64,000 nucleotides of DNA from Astropecten irregularis (taxonomy: Eukaryota; Echinodermata; Asteroidea; Paxillosida; Astropectinidae), in contig OZ020254.1 in assembly GCA_963971285.1 (NCBI GenBank), positions 17,452,932 through 17,516,931 of the forward strand, given 5' to 3'. Position 1 is the first letter of the stretch, and each line of letters begins with the position of its first letter. A model generated the notes under the pieces. The model worked only from the letters and a program-made list of their open reading frames with translations. It was not told the origin of the DNA and made no database searches. Below are positions 39,468-51,225 of this stretch, piece after piece. Position numbers and translations under genes: made by a program.

Positions 39468-40219
39468 TTAAAGGTACTGTACAGATTAGTGCTGAGATTT
39501 TTATCCGGTTAAAGGTTAACCGACCACAGAATTTAATTATTCGGTTACAAATTTCCGCAAACTATTAACCGAAAATTAAAGAAAGAAAAAAAGGGACGAA
39601 CCTTTGGCTCATGCTCAACAACCAAAAAAGTGTAAACTGTAGAATATCAGTCAGTTATTTGGTCCGTTTTGCCAAGTAGAAACACGCTTTTCACATACTG
39701 AATCTCAGAAAAAAACATTGTGTACTTGATCTAAATGCTTGATCTAAAGTATAACATCGTAAAAAGAATTTTGAAAGTGACGATCACATTGAAGAAGACG
39801 TATATACCATAAATCCCACATGTTGCACGTGATTACAAGTTAACCGTTAACCTGATCCTGTTTGCAATCAGTAACTGGATATGAAATTACCCGATTTTGC
39901 CCAGCACTAGTACAGATTGGTACATACATAAATATAAATGTTCACAGATTTACGTATAACTTTCAAGGTATGAAGATGGTGTTGGTAGAAACATACCATT
40001 AAATTATATCCGGCTGAAATGCTGTATTTATCCAGAAAACAACGACCATAGAAACACTCCGACTTTAAAGATTTAAAATACCGTTTTTCACTGTATTTAA
40101 CAGTTTCCGATGATGACATGAGCTAAACATTTCACAGGTTTCTTTTTATTCATTGACAAATCAAATTATGAACAGACAACCGTTCTGTCACCTTTACCAT
40201 TCCTGTATTATGCCTTTAA
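39468..40219. mobile_element. TTAA-flanked MITE (family A, divergent) split by a hAT element
   Basis: TTAA-AGGTACT at 39468 continues after 39910 as GTACAGATTGGTACATAC and ends TATTATGCCT-TTAA. The interruption is the 423-bp element at 39487-39909. Confidence 0.85.
39487..39909. mobile_element. hAT-like non-autonomous element with 8-bp target duplication
   Basis: Ends TAGTGCTG and CAGCACTA are flanked by GTACAGAT on both sides (39479-39486 and 39910-39917). Inverted GGTTAACCG-type blocks lie near the ends. Eight-base duplication and TAGTGCTG-type ends are hallmarks of hAT elements. No transposase is present. Confidence 0.9.
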
Positions 40220-42210
40220 CACCTACCCGAAGGAGAAATGATAAAAATAGCAGTCTGCCTGCAGCAAGAATGTTGATAACAGTCATGCACATGAATTGTA
40301 TACGAAATGGGATTGTATCGCTGTTGAAACTCCCCGAATCTATCCAAAACCACGGCGGAATAAACGCTATAAGCCTATTATACCTATCCGCTCCCCTTTT
40401 TTCATTTATTGTGAATTCAGTGCAGCTGAGATCTTAGCAATAAGATTGGATCTGACAGCGGCAAACCTTATCTCGATTGAAGACCAAAAACTAGGGCGTC
40501 TTGATAAAGTGGGACACTTCATGTCCTTTGAAAATGGACAAGAAACATTGAGAATTAAGAAGTCTATTACGACAGAAAAACATGAGAAGTGTCAAAATAA
40601 TGCCGAATATCGAATGAATAATCCAATATAGTTAAAGGTTTACTGTAATCAAAATTTTGAAAGGGGTGAAAGTGCTTTAAAATTATTGCTTAATTCATAA
40701 TTAATGACTAGTATATAAATGTATATGTTTATGTAAGCGCTTAGTTTTGATCAAAAAGTTACAAAATCAGTACATGTATGCCCGCCACAAGCGAGTGACG
40801 TCACCTACAGAACTAGTATAGGCTCGAACCACAATATACTGCGTGGCGTTTTGCATGTGACGTAAGCAAGGTTTTCGTGGCGAAAAGTTGGGTTGATTAT
40901 GGGTCTATACCTCCTTTTTCTATATACTGTATTTTTTTGGGCACAAACTATGATAGACGTGTTGAGTTTTATAACAATACAGGTGTATTTAACTTCATAT
41001 GAGTTTGGATTACAGTACACCTTTAAATGAGTAAAATATAGAGCAATTTCAACTGTAAGCCACAAGTTAGGATAACTGAAGAAGATGCAACCGAGCCGAT
41101 ACGGACGTTGTCTCAAATTGTCAAGTGGCACTTTAAAGTGACACCCTAGATACATCTTTCATGATGTTATTAATAGAACCCTGACACAAATTGCATCGCC
41201 CTGACATTTATTGATGATCTCTTCCATTTCTACTTCATCTTCAGTCGGTGTATGTCTTCTCAGCGCCGCTCAGTTTTCTGTTTTATTTATTTCTATGTCT
41301 CTGCCTTATGCGAGATGCACACTTATAACTCACTTCCAGCCTTACGGCGACGGTTTGGAAGAAGGAAAAACACACCGCCTCTCCCAAGTCTACTTGACTG
41401 AGGGATTGAAGAAATATGGCCCTGGACCTCTTGCCTGGACTCTGGGCTTCCATTTGTGACCATTTTTGATGCAATTGGGTGAGAAAGTGGGTCTATTTCA
41501 TCCGTTATGCAGAGGGATGTGTTTTTTTTTGAAAATGGATTCTTTGACTGGAGTGATCCATACCTTGTTTTAGGGGTGGTCAGCTGAAAATGGGTATATC
41601 TCACAAATTCAACGGTCAACCCACTATAAAATGAAAAGAAAATGAATGGTGACATGTTCATCATTATTTTATCTGTGCAACTTGAACACCTGTGATAGTT
41701 CTGAGTATTTTTAAATGATTTTTGAAGTATTTAGATTGATCACTGTTGTCTATGGGAGTTTATTTTACTTGGGTGCAAGCTTACTATGGAAGTCCTCAAG
41801 ATTTACTAGCCATCCTTAGAGGGCGTTATAGGCGGTGGAAAAATACGGACGCCAAATCGAACTGAGACCTGTTGTCCCGATGCCAATTATCTGACCCGAC
41901 ATTAGTCCAAATTTGAATCTGTCCCGGATGGATTGCCGGACATTTTACTCCCTCCCTCCCGTTGATGACAACCGATGGTGACCCCTTGACCACTCGAATC
42001 TGCCTTGAGAGATGAAACGATGTTTTCCTTGGATAGATTTTCTATAATTTTGGTTCGTGATGGGGAGAGGCCTGGCCAAGTGCTTGAGGCTTTATAGGTA
42101 AATTTATTGTGACGGGAGGGCCTATACACTCAAACGTATTATTTCTTGTTACTGAATCCTTACTGAAGGCATTTTCATTCGTGATGGCTCGGGATGCCAT
42201 GCTTGACCTC
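40220..42210. other. intergenic, no recognised gene
   Basis: Open frames of 94, 111, 116 and 113 codons occur on both strands. None has recognisable motifs, and several overlap each other antisense. No repeat is confidently matched. Confidence 0.4.
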
Positions 42211-42216
42211 CAACCA

Positions 42217-42475
42217 GGGGCCAATTTCATAGAGCTGCTTAGCACAAAAATCGCTAAGCATGACATTTATCTGTCTTAATAAAACAGGATTAACTACCAA
42301 ATTTCCATGTGTGGTGTATCACTTGCAATATTGTTCTTTGGCTGTTGTTCGCTGACCATGAATATCAAATCGAATTTTCAATGGTGGTTTGTTTTCTTGG
42401 ACAAGCCATTTTTGTGCGGAGCAATTTTCTGTGCTAAGCATTTTTTGTGTGCTAAGCAACTCTATAATTGGCCCC
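42217..42475. mobile_element. GGGGCCAATTTCAT MITE, intact copy
   Basis: GGGGCCAATTTCATAGAGCT to CTCTATAATTGGCCCC, with GTGTATCACTTGCAATATTG inside. Same family as 6727-7453 and 62172-62410. Confidence 0.9.
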
Positions 42476-42943
42476 AGGGATGCCTGTGTTTTATCAAGCG
42501 ATGGACGTGTTTGCACATGCTAATATCGTAGAGCTAGGAACAGATATCTAGAAAAAGCTCATTCGTGCGGATGTCGTTCTTATTGTGAGCTCCTTTGCCT
42601 TGCGTGTTGGTTTACCTCTAAATTGCATCGGACCAGCTCGCTGCCGAGTTGTAGAGGGCAAATTGAAGGGATCTGCAGGGTGGAATTTCCAGCTTCAGCC
42701 GCCTAGAGGCAAACAAATGACGATGAGAGCGAGGGAGGTCATGTCTTGTAATTTATTGTCAGTTATAGTGGTTTATATGGAGTAGACTATTAATTTGATT
42801 ATTGGAAACTGGGACGTGGTCTCCGAATGTTTAATGGAAGTTTTGCTGAAGGGTGCATTCTGAGTTTCTTAGACAGCATATGTTTGAGGTGAAACTAAAT
42901 TTGCCGCAGATAACTTTGGTCTGTTTAGAATTATACGCAGTCA

Positions 42944-43590
42944 GCATACCAAAACAGAAATGTTCTCAGATTTAATAATAATAATAATAATATCGGACAT
43001 TTATATTGCGCAACTACTATATGAATATACTCTACTGCGCATTACAACTTCATTATTATCCCTGGTCATCGGGCCATAATTTACATTCCTGAAACCATCT
43101 CAACTCCCTGGGGAGTATACAGTCCCGTGCTACCGTATCCAGTGCACAGAGGCTATAATCAAACCACAAAGCCATCTCTACCCTCCCAGGTGCCCATTTA
43201 CACCTTGATGAAGAGGAGCAATATGTGACAAAGCGTCTTGCTCAAGGACCCAAGCACCAATAACCCATGGCTGGATTCGAACCCACAATCTGTAGAAAGT
43301 GAGTTCAACACGCCAGACCACTACTTACAGTGTATAAACACGGTAATGGTAGAAACATACCGTAAAGGTGTTTCCGCCTGAAATGTTGTATTTATCCAGA
43401 AAAGAGTAAAACCAACCACCAAAACATTTGTGATCTTGGCAAGATAAAAAATGAGACAGCTATTCCCATACAATTTGGAGAAACAATGGTGTAACAACGG
43501 TTTTCGCTGTTTTCTACTGTTTCCAATGATCAATTGAGCTGAAAATTTCACAGAATTGTCAGTGACAATGGTTCTGTACATGCAGCATTC
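42944..43590. mobile_element. family A-related MITE split by a SINE
   Basis: CAGCATACCAAAACAGAAAT with CTCAGATTTA ends at about 42974 and resumes at about 43322 with ACTTACAGTGTATAAACAC, continuing to GTTCTGTACATGCAGCATTC. Confidence 0.8.
42973..43322 (-). mobile_element. tRNA-derived SINE, copy 1 (minus)
   Basis: Read on the minus strand: a tRNA-like head with B box GGGTTCGAATCC, then a conserved body with CTTGAGCAAGACGCTTTGTC and GTGTAAATGGGCACC, and a (TTA)n tail at 42973-42992. It sits within a family A MITE. Confidence 0.85.
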
Positions 43591-43778
43591 CATGTGCCTG
43601 CCTGTTTTCAGAGGAAATCGCTCTTTTACGTGTCCTCCTTGTCTCGCGGATAATTAACCCCTTTACCCACTTGCTGAAGCCTTTAAGACCGATAAACTAA
43701 TAGAGTGCTTCAGCTTTGCCAAGTCCAATTTCCAACCAGACCGCACTTTCCATTTGTACTTTTTATGTTCAGTTGTAG

Positions 43779-44240
43779 ACGGGGCGTTTACGAAACGGAG
43801 GCTTAGGGTTCGGCTCAGGCGCCAGCCCCATTTCTTAAATTCATTTTAAAGTAACTTGACGGGTATGAAAATAAAGATTTTGTTGTACGGTTTCGAGGTA
43901 CATACTCTGTTTTGAACAAGAGAATGGAACCTCAGGGATAATTCTCAACATTTATTTTCAGCTTTTAGATGACGGAGCCTAAGCCAAAGCCCAAGCCCAA
44001 GCCCAAGCCCAAGCCCAAGCCCAAGCCCAAGCCCAAGCCCAAGCCCAAGCCCAACCCAAGCCCAAGCCCAAGCCCAAGCCCAAGCCCAAGCCCAAGCCCA
44101 AGCCCAAGCCCAAGCCCAAGCCCAAGCCCAAGCCCAAGCCCAAGCCCAAGCCCAAGCCCAAGCCCAAGCCCAAGCCCAAGCCCAAGCCCAAGCCCAAGCC
44201 CAAGCCCAAGCCCAAGTGTAATCCGTCGTTTTTTAAAGGG
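43779..44240. mobile_element. hexanucleotide-bearing MITE, copy 2
   Basis: GGGGCGTTTACGAAACGGAG at the left and the TTTTTAAAGGGCCTTTG region at the right. The interior TTATTTTCAGCTTTTAGATG matches copy 1 and copy 3. The subterminal array is (CCCAAG)n. Confidence 0.75.
43979..44216. repeat. (CCCAAG)n hexanucleotide array, about 39 units
   Basis: Nearly perfect. One G is missing near 44055, which shifts the frame and produces a spurious KPKP-then-SPSP open frame and its Leu-Gly antisense. Confidence 0.95.
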
Positions 44241-44985
44241 CCTTTGTTTCCGTCAGAAAACGGTAATGTGAAACGCCACATAATTATATCATTTTGATAC
44301 TTGATCTGTGGAATTCAAAATGCTCACTTTGACATCGTTATCACCTTTAAAAGGCTCGCTGAACGCTGAGAACTCAGCATAGCTGCATAGAAGGAACATG
44401 GTCCACTGTCCCTAAGATGCCTTGAACGGGGAAGCATGATCCTGAATTAGTATTCTTAACCTAAGGTAGCCGTAATTCACCACTTCCGTGGATGAGGTTT
44501 GATCTCAGGATCTGCATTTGATTCGACTCTTAGCACCAAGTAAAAAGTGCACCCGCACTTTCTCGCATTGGCAAAATAAAAGGGGAAGGCACCGTATGCC
44601 AACTTATTGGAGAAGAGGGATAATGCGCCCTCTCGTGTTAATTAACGAGTCACGTGCCACTGTGAAGTGCTCAAAGCGAAATGTGAACCGGATTTTAGAG
44701 TGCAGGCGTTCGAGTTCCATTCATAATGAATTATAAACACCGCTAGCGTCCTCGGCATTTACATACATATTATATCTATGAATGTATTTGCAATTTTACA
44801 CGAACCAAGTCAAGGAAAAGACCTCCGCAATGAATTGAAATGAATAGCCGCTAGGCATATGTTTTATTCTGCACATTTGAAATTCATGTCTATGCATATT
44901 TTGTTGGGGATATGTTGACCATTTCCCAGCAATTTGATCTAATTACATTACCTACCTTGCAAGCAGTCCTATCCGTGGCATATCG
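44241..44985. other. no recognised feature
   Basis: No repeat family or exon is supported. Confidence 0.5.
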
Positions 44986-44989
44986 ACTA

Positions 44990-45900
44990 TACCAAGCTCA
45001 CACTCACCCACTGTACCCATCTCAAACTATTTCCCCCTTCTCTTACCCCGTGCACCCGTTTCCCACCCACTGTACCCACCTCATGGACAGCCGCTGTACC
45101 TACCCAACACCCACTGTACCCATTTCACACCCATTATACCCACCTCATTCCCACTGTATACCCACTTCGCAACTCGTGCACCCGTGTCATACCCACCGAA
45201 GCCTATATACCCACCTTACACCCATTGTACCCACCTCACACCCATTGTACCCACCTCAAACCCACTGTACCCACCTCAAACCAACTGTACCCACCTCACA
45301 CCCACTGTACCCACCTCACACCCATTGTACCCACCTCACACCCACTGTATCCACCTCACATCCATTGTACCACCTCACACCCACTGTACCCACCTCACAC
45401 CCACTGTACCCACCTCACACCCACTGTACCCACCTCACACCCGTTGTACCCACCTCACACCCACTGTACCCACCTCACATCCATTGTACCCACCTCACAC
45501 CCACTGTACCCACCTCAGACCCGTTGTACCCACCTCACACCCACTGTACCCACCTCACACCCACTGTACCCACCTCACATCCATTGTACCCACCTCACAC
45601 CCACTGTACCCTCCTCACACCCACTACCCTCCCTACACCCTCTGTACCTACCCCACACCCACCGTACCCACTTCCCCACCCATTGTACCCACCTCACTCC
45701 TGCCATACCCACATAACATCAACTGTACCCCATTGTACACTCACTCTACCCATCTTACCCCATTGCATCCATTTTACACGTACTGTACCCACATTACACC
45801 CACTGTACCCTCTTCAAACCCACTGCACCCACCTCACACACTCTCTACCCATCTCATCCCATTGTACCCATGCCACACCATATGTACCCAATGTATCCAT
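44990..45900. repeat. 20-bp minisatellite (CCACTGTACCCACCTCACAC)
   Basis: Roughly 40 units, most regular at 45220-45620 and more diverged at the edges. Because 20 is not a multiple of 3, all three forward frames read the same 20-residue cycle and stay open (359, 253 and 163 codons). No ATG context, domain or splice signal supports a gene. Confidence 0.93.
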
Positions 45901-46252
45901 CAAAGCTTTTCCATCCTATTCCACGCCCTTCCTTTGGACACGTAGGCCTACTACTAGTGTTTCAATCAACATAGCTTTCTCGTCCAAATAAAAGAGCTGC
46001 TCTCGTGCTACATTCAACCGTGCATGACATGCACGTTTTTCAGCCAGCATAACTTTAACAAACCGAGTTTTGGAACGAATCCCGTGATAAATGTCTCGAA
46101 TATCGCCTTAAGGTGTACAATATTGCATGTGCAATATATGACTGCCGGCTGCATATTGAGAAATTGCAGCAAGTGATGTGTTTCCTAATATGGGGTGTAA
46201 GATACTGGTCACATGTGTGAATACTGTAGCTCCGTAGACCTAGGCCTATTCG

Positions 46253-46582
46253 TTAAAGGGGGCATATAGGGTTTTGTACTTAAACAGAAGTGAACATCTT
46301 AAATTTCCTTACAGACGATGTTTCGACATGTACGCTTTGTTCATCTGGATAGCAGAAATACGGCCGAAATAATTCTGCCCCCTCCGAATCCTTCACGGTT
46401 ACACCACGCTTTCGAAATGCTACTAAATCGTTCGGATGAACGATCTTGTTAAAAGACACCAAATCTTGATTTCCTTGAAAAAACCAGCATCTGATGAAGC
46501 AAGATTTCCCATGGTGACTGTTTGCACTGTCTCAAACTCAATAATTTCTTTTTGGAGGCCTTGCAAATCCTGTACGCTGCAA
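46253..46582. mobile_element. TTAA-type MITE (family C)
   Basis: TTAA-AGGGGGCATATAGGG at the left. Body TACGGCCGAAATAATTCTGC, CGTTCGGATGAACGATC and ATTTCCCATGGTGACTG. The full copy is at 48187-48569. Right end truncated near CTGTACGCTGC. Confidence 0.8.
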
Positions 46583-46740
46583 AGCGACTATGTACCCCGA
46601 GCACTACTCCTATATACACCAATGTCCTCTGCGCAATAGTTTATTGCACAGTGTACTCTTTCACACGTTCAGACCATCAAGTGTGTTGATCCTGGCGCGT
46701 GTACAACAACAAATACGAATGTTTTAATCAAAACTTAAAC

Positions 46741-46790
46741 ATAATTCTGTCAGTTGTCCTTGTGGTTATTTGATGATTATAAACATAAAT
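46741..46790 (+). repeat. fragment of the tRNA-like palindromic element end
   Basis: GTCAGTTGTCCTTGTGGTTA with TTTGATGATT matches the terminal part at 59255-59290. Confidence 0.6.
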
Positions 46791-46876
46791 GAAGTTAGGT
46801 AATTATAAGCAACATTTTTGTTGTCGATATTGGCCAGCTATACTCGCCAGACTATAGTAGAGTAACTGATTTTGAA

Positions 46877-47154
46877 AGGTATAACTATCATAATTTGTTT
46901 TTTGGCAAAGAAGTGCGGATTCATTGGCAAAGATATCAAGACAGATACAGTAACAGCCATCTGTGAAAATTTCAGTCCCATACGGTGCCCACTTTTAAAC
47001 AGTTAAAACGCCCACGGTATTTAAAAACTCTTGTCACATTTATTTTTAATCTTCAAAGATCAAAATTGCTTTTGGTCATTGGTTTTACCCTTTTCTGGAT
47101 AAATACAGCATTTCTGTTTCAGTATGATACCAAAGTATGATCATACTACCTTTT
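46877..47154. mobile_element. TTAA-type MITE (family A), shortened
   Basis: The left end is degraded (AGGTATAACTATCATAATTT). The right end CCAAAGTATGATCATACTAC is followed by CTTTTAG. An internal block is deleted. Confidence 0.75.
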
Positions 47155-47179
47155 AGCTTTAACTATAGGCTTGCCTGTT

Positions 47180-47345
47180 AAGATCAAGTTATTTTCAATG
47201 CAACTGCTCCAAAAACTGCTCATCAACCGAAATATTGACCTGAAATGTATAAGAAATGCTTGGAGTTTATAGGAAGGCGTGACGTTTTGATCCAAACAGG
47301 ATGGAAAGATCCTGCTATGATTGAAACGTCAGACCGTCCTTACTC
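47180..47345. repeat. GATCCTGCTA dispersed repeat, copy
   Basis: AAAACTGCTCATCAACCGAA and AAGATCCTGCTATGATTGAA match the repeats at 10141 and 12360. Confidence 0.6.
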
Positions 47346-48186
47346 CAAGCAAGGAGTTGTTTTGTTAGCCTTGATGTGGGTTAACAGCAAGGGCATGAGA
47401 TGCTTGGCTGATTAATTCTTTTGATTTCAGGAACTAGGAAGTAGCCCTAGTGCGGAAACATCTGACAGGTAGCCATTACTCAAGGTCCAAAAGTTGAAAC
47501 AACATTAATAGCATTGAGATGCTTGCGAAAATAGTCTGAACACAATAACATGTTTGTTTTAAATACCTTATGGGGACTTTCTCTTGGTTCCATGTACTGA
47601 CCAAATGGACATCTTTAAACCATTGGTATTTTAACTGTACCCATTTTTTTCATGATGAAATTTGGACCGAGTCCCTTGAATGATAAACTTCAATTTGCGA
47701 CGGATAAAGACACATTGAAAATAACTCCTTTTGGCATTTTCGTTAGCATGGAAACATTATGTGGACGTGTGTGAGTCCACGTAACGTCTTGGGATCCTGT
47801 ATTATGTGGACGTCTTTTGTCGTGAAGTCCACACAGTGTATGCTACACTTGTGCACAATCATGTAGTGTGTTTTATTGAAAGTCACACTGAAAGTCTAAT
47901 TCAGAACGCGCATGCATGGAGTAAATCACCAACAATCGAAGATTGTAGCCCTGAGCAAATGAACTTCCACCTGTTTTTGAAAACATACACTCCACCTGTT
48001 TATCGGAAATCCTTTCCGAGGAAGCAATGCCCATCTCTCTGCATTTCCATCAACCCCTTACACCCGTACTGTCTGTCCCCGATACGGACCGCGCATTTAA
48101 ATCAGCATGTATATAGGCCTATACGATCGATGATGTCGTGTAAGTCTTGTTAGGAACATAACTCTCGAGGCGTCTGGGTTTTTTCC

Positions 48187-48569
48187 TTAAAGGCAGCGTA
48201 CAGAATTTACAAGGCCTCAACATTTATTGAGTTTGAGACAGAAAATGGTCCCAACAGTTCGTGAACAGTACAAACAGTCACCGTGGGAAATCTTGGTTCA
48301 TCAGATGCTGGGTTTTCAAGGAAATCAAGATTTAGTGTCTTTTATAAAGATCGTTCGTCCGAACGATTAAGTAGCTTTTCGAAAGAGTGGTGTAACCGTG
48401 AAGGATTCGGAGGGGGCAATATTATTTCGGCCGTATTTCTGTTATTCAGATGAACAAAGTGTAAAAAGGTACATGAAACAACGTCTGTAAGGAAGTTTAA
48501 GGCCTTTCTGTTTAAGTACCAAATTTAGCCAAAACGCACATCTTTGCAAATCCTATATGCTCCCTTTAA
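48187..48569. mobile_element. TTAA-flanked MITE (family C), full length, inverted
   Basis: TTAA-AGGCAGCGTACAG to TATATGCTCCCT-TTAA. Contains the complement of the family C body, including GATCGTTCGTCCGAACGATT. Confidence 0.88.
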
Positions 48570-49630
48570 CGTTAAGAGTATCGAGAGCCGGGCCCTTCTT
48601 ATACATATCAGATTTGTCAAGAGGGGCAGCGTGTGACAAGCCACAACTTTCATCACATCAACGTGTTAGGTGGACTAATGGTGCATTCATATGCGTAATC
48701 TTGAATGTTTAAATGCATGCTTTTATCAAAACAAGGCCATATATTGACAAATCTAATAATACACCGATCCAGTAGGCCACGCCCCTTAACAATTTGGCCA
48801 ATCACAACGCGTTATTTAAGGTCCGACAAATTGCCGCCAATTTTGTCCGACATAATGGCATGAATTTTGTATTCTTTAGTGCACACTTTTCGTTGAGTTT
48901 ACTTTTGTTTTGTATGTACAAGGCGATTCTTTTACAAACCAGAGTTTTATTCTTCACCATGGTCAGCAGTGTTAAATATTTCCATTATATTTCTGGCTCT
49001 CGATGCCCTGGCTGAAAGTAAAGGTAAATTTTTGACCTTTTGCAAAACCAAAGTCCAACTCAGAGAGAAGTGTTTATGTGGTTGACTGTATGTGATTCGT
49101 CGCGTGTGGGCGCGGCGATCGTGACACTCTTGATGTGCGTGCGCGTGTGCGTTGTTGCTAGGACGTTGCTATGGTGGGCGTGGCCTACTGGATCGGTGTA
49201 TTGGATTTCCACTGTACTTCTTTGTGATGCTTATTTCTCGTCGACTGCACAGGGTCTTCTTTTTTTAATCAAGCCTTTTTGCCAAATGCATTGAAAGTTT
49301 TAATTTTCACACAAACTGCAGCAGGTGTGTACTCTCTGTGTACCAGGTTATGGAAATCAATAATATTGACACAGACCGTCATTAATTTTCGTCCCTGGAA
49401 AACTGTGTTACGCTAATTTGAAAAAAAAAATCATCAAGAAATCCATATTTGTTCTTTTGTTCACACTATTTGACATCGTGTATAGTGTTGAGTTCATGAC
49501 TGTGTCATCATCATGCATATTTTTTTCGGTTTCATTACATTTCATTACATGACACATTTTTTTTCTCGTGGATATTGAAACTGCAGAGAGACTACATTAT
49601 TGCTATTTTCTATTTTGTTTTGCCGTTCTT
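48570..49630. other. intergenic, no recognised gene
   Basis: Frames at 48794 (73 codons, one hydrophobic stretch) and 49040 (84 codons) have no recognisable family. Confidence 0.4.
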
Positions 49631-49640
49631 TTGAATAATA

Positions 49641-49926
49641 CAGGGTGTCCCAGAAATAACGCAACACTATGTCGGGACCCATTATGTTAAAATTAAACTG
49701 ATTATCACTTCAAGATTCAGATATGTGATACAACCATGCCTTGGCTATCACCATGTAGAATTTAAGCATATTGGGACTGAAATTGGCGAAAATGTGACCA
49801 ATTGAAAGAGTACTCCTTAAAAACAAATTTGCAAGGATAACACGCATAGTGGTCAATACACACACAATGTGTACGAAAAAAAAGATGAAAATCGAAAAGT
49901 GTGGCGTTGTTTTAAGACACTCTGTG
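49641..49926. mobile_element. mariner-like MITE, CAGGGTGTCCCAGAAAT ends
   Basis: CAGGGTGTCCCAGAAATAAC at the left and GTTGTTTTAAGACACTCTGTG at the right are imperfect inverted repeats flanked by TA (49639 and 49927). The CAGGGTGTCCC end and TA target are typical of mariner elements. Confidence 0.85.
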
Positions 49927-50067
49927 TAATGATTTTATTTTAGGGTTCGTCGACACCAGATTAAACTGGTTTGTGCTGTAACCATAACTCCCTGGAAGGA
50001 ATACCTTATTACAAGAATGTTTCCTTTTTTTATTAGTAATACAACCTTCAATAAAATTCATATCCAT

Positions 50068-50428
50068 TTAAGGGTACTGCTCTATCATACTTCGGTAGCA
50101 TACCGAAACAGAAATCTTCACATACCTATAACTTACAGGGTATAAAGATGGTGATGGTAGGGACATACCGTTAACATTTTGTCTGCCTGAAATGCTGTTT
50201 TTATCCAGAAAAGAGCAGTGACCAACATTATTTTTGATCTCTTAAAGATAAAAAATAAAAGAGAAAAGACTGGAGAAATACTGTGGCTGTTTTTCACTGT
50301 TTTCTCAAAAGGTGAGCACCGTATGGGACTGAAATGTTCACAGATGGCTGTTACTGTATCGTCCTTGATTTTTTTCCCCATGAATCTGTATTTCTTTGAC
50401 AATAACCAAAGTATGATATTACCTTTAA
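50068..50428. mobile_element. TTAA-flanked MITE (family A), full length
   Basis: TTAA-GGGTACTGCTCTATCATAC to CCAAAGTATGATATTACCT-TTAA. Confidence 0.88.
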
Positions 50429-50751
50429 ATGACGAAAGAAAATTGGTTGAAAACACTATGCTAACGGTTTGAGAGTTGCTTTGCTTGACCAGCGTCCCAA
50501 ATCGTGGGCTGTTATTGTGAGAGAAGGGAATATCCTGACGAGGAAGGTCATTTGATGACGTGGGGATGGAAGATGCACGCCTCCGTATATGTAATAGTGG
50601 ATGCAGCGGAAGCTACGCTTGACTTGCAATGTGCGATCAGATCAGATGAGGTCAGAACAGATAAGCCTTCTTCCTGGCCTCAAGACCTTGAACGTCAGAT
50701 AAGGAAATTTTAGGAAATTACTTTCACACCCATTTACCGTGGATGCGGATA

Positions 50752-51225
50752 CGGATTTATGAAATATTAATATTGCAAGAATAATGGCCTACTTTAAGGG
50801 ATAAGGCCGATTCATTTCCTCCTTATTGTTATTACCAAGCCGAACAATGACGTCATAAAGTCGTATAAGTTGACATGGGGTCAGCTTTTTCCAATTAAAA
50901 GGCATTTCTGCAGGATGATATGGAATTATTGAATATTAATATTGCAATAATAATGACCTACTTTAGGGGATATGGCCGATTTAATTCCTCCTGATTATAT
51001 TGTTATACCAAGCCAAACAAAACATGACGTCATAAAGTCGTATAAGTTGACATGGGGTCAGCTTTTTCTAATTAAAAGGTATTGGTGCAGGATGATATGG
51101 AATTATTGAATATTAATATTGCAATCATTGCCTACTTCTATACAAATCAGAATAATGGTTTGTGTCTCCTAATAATTGCCAAGCCAAACAAAGCATGACG
51201 TCATAAAGTCGCATAAAGTTGTTGA
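50752..51225. repeat. about 175-bp tandem repeat, 2.7 units, each with a CRE palindrome
   Basis: AATATTAATATTGCAA starts each unit. A perfect TGACGTCA followed by TAAAGTCG occurs at 50848, 51025 and 51196 (spacing 177 and 171). Confidence 0.88.

Noticed and set aside
40296-40631. 111-codon ORF with basic, mixed composition
   Set aside because: Plausible composition but no homology I recognise, an overlapping frame in another phase, and no splice or promoter context; not enough to call a gene.
43969-44281. KPKP/SPSP and Gly-Leu open frames
   Set aside because: Products of a (CCCAAG)n array with one missing base, on both strands.
44912-45991. 359-codon Pro/Thr/His-rich open frame as a gene
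   Set aside because: It is a 20-bp minisatellite; the other two forward frames are also open and give the same residue cycle. No domain, splice or start context.
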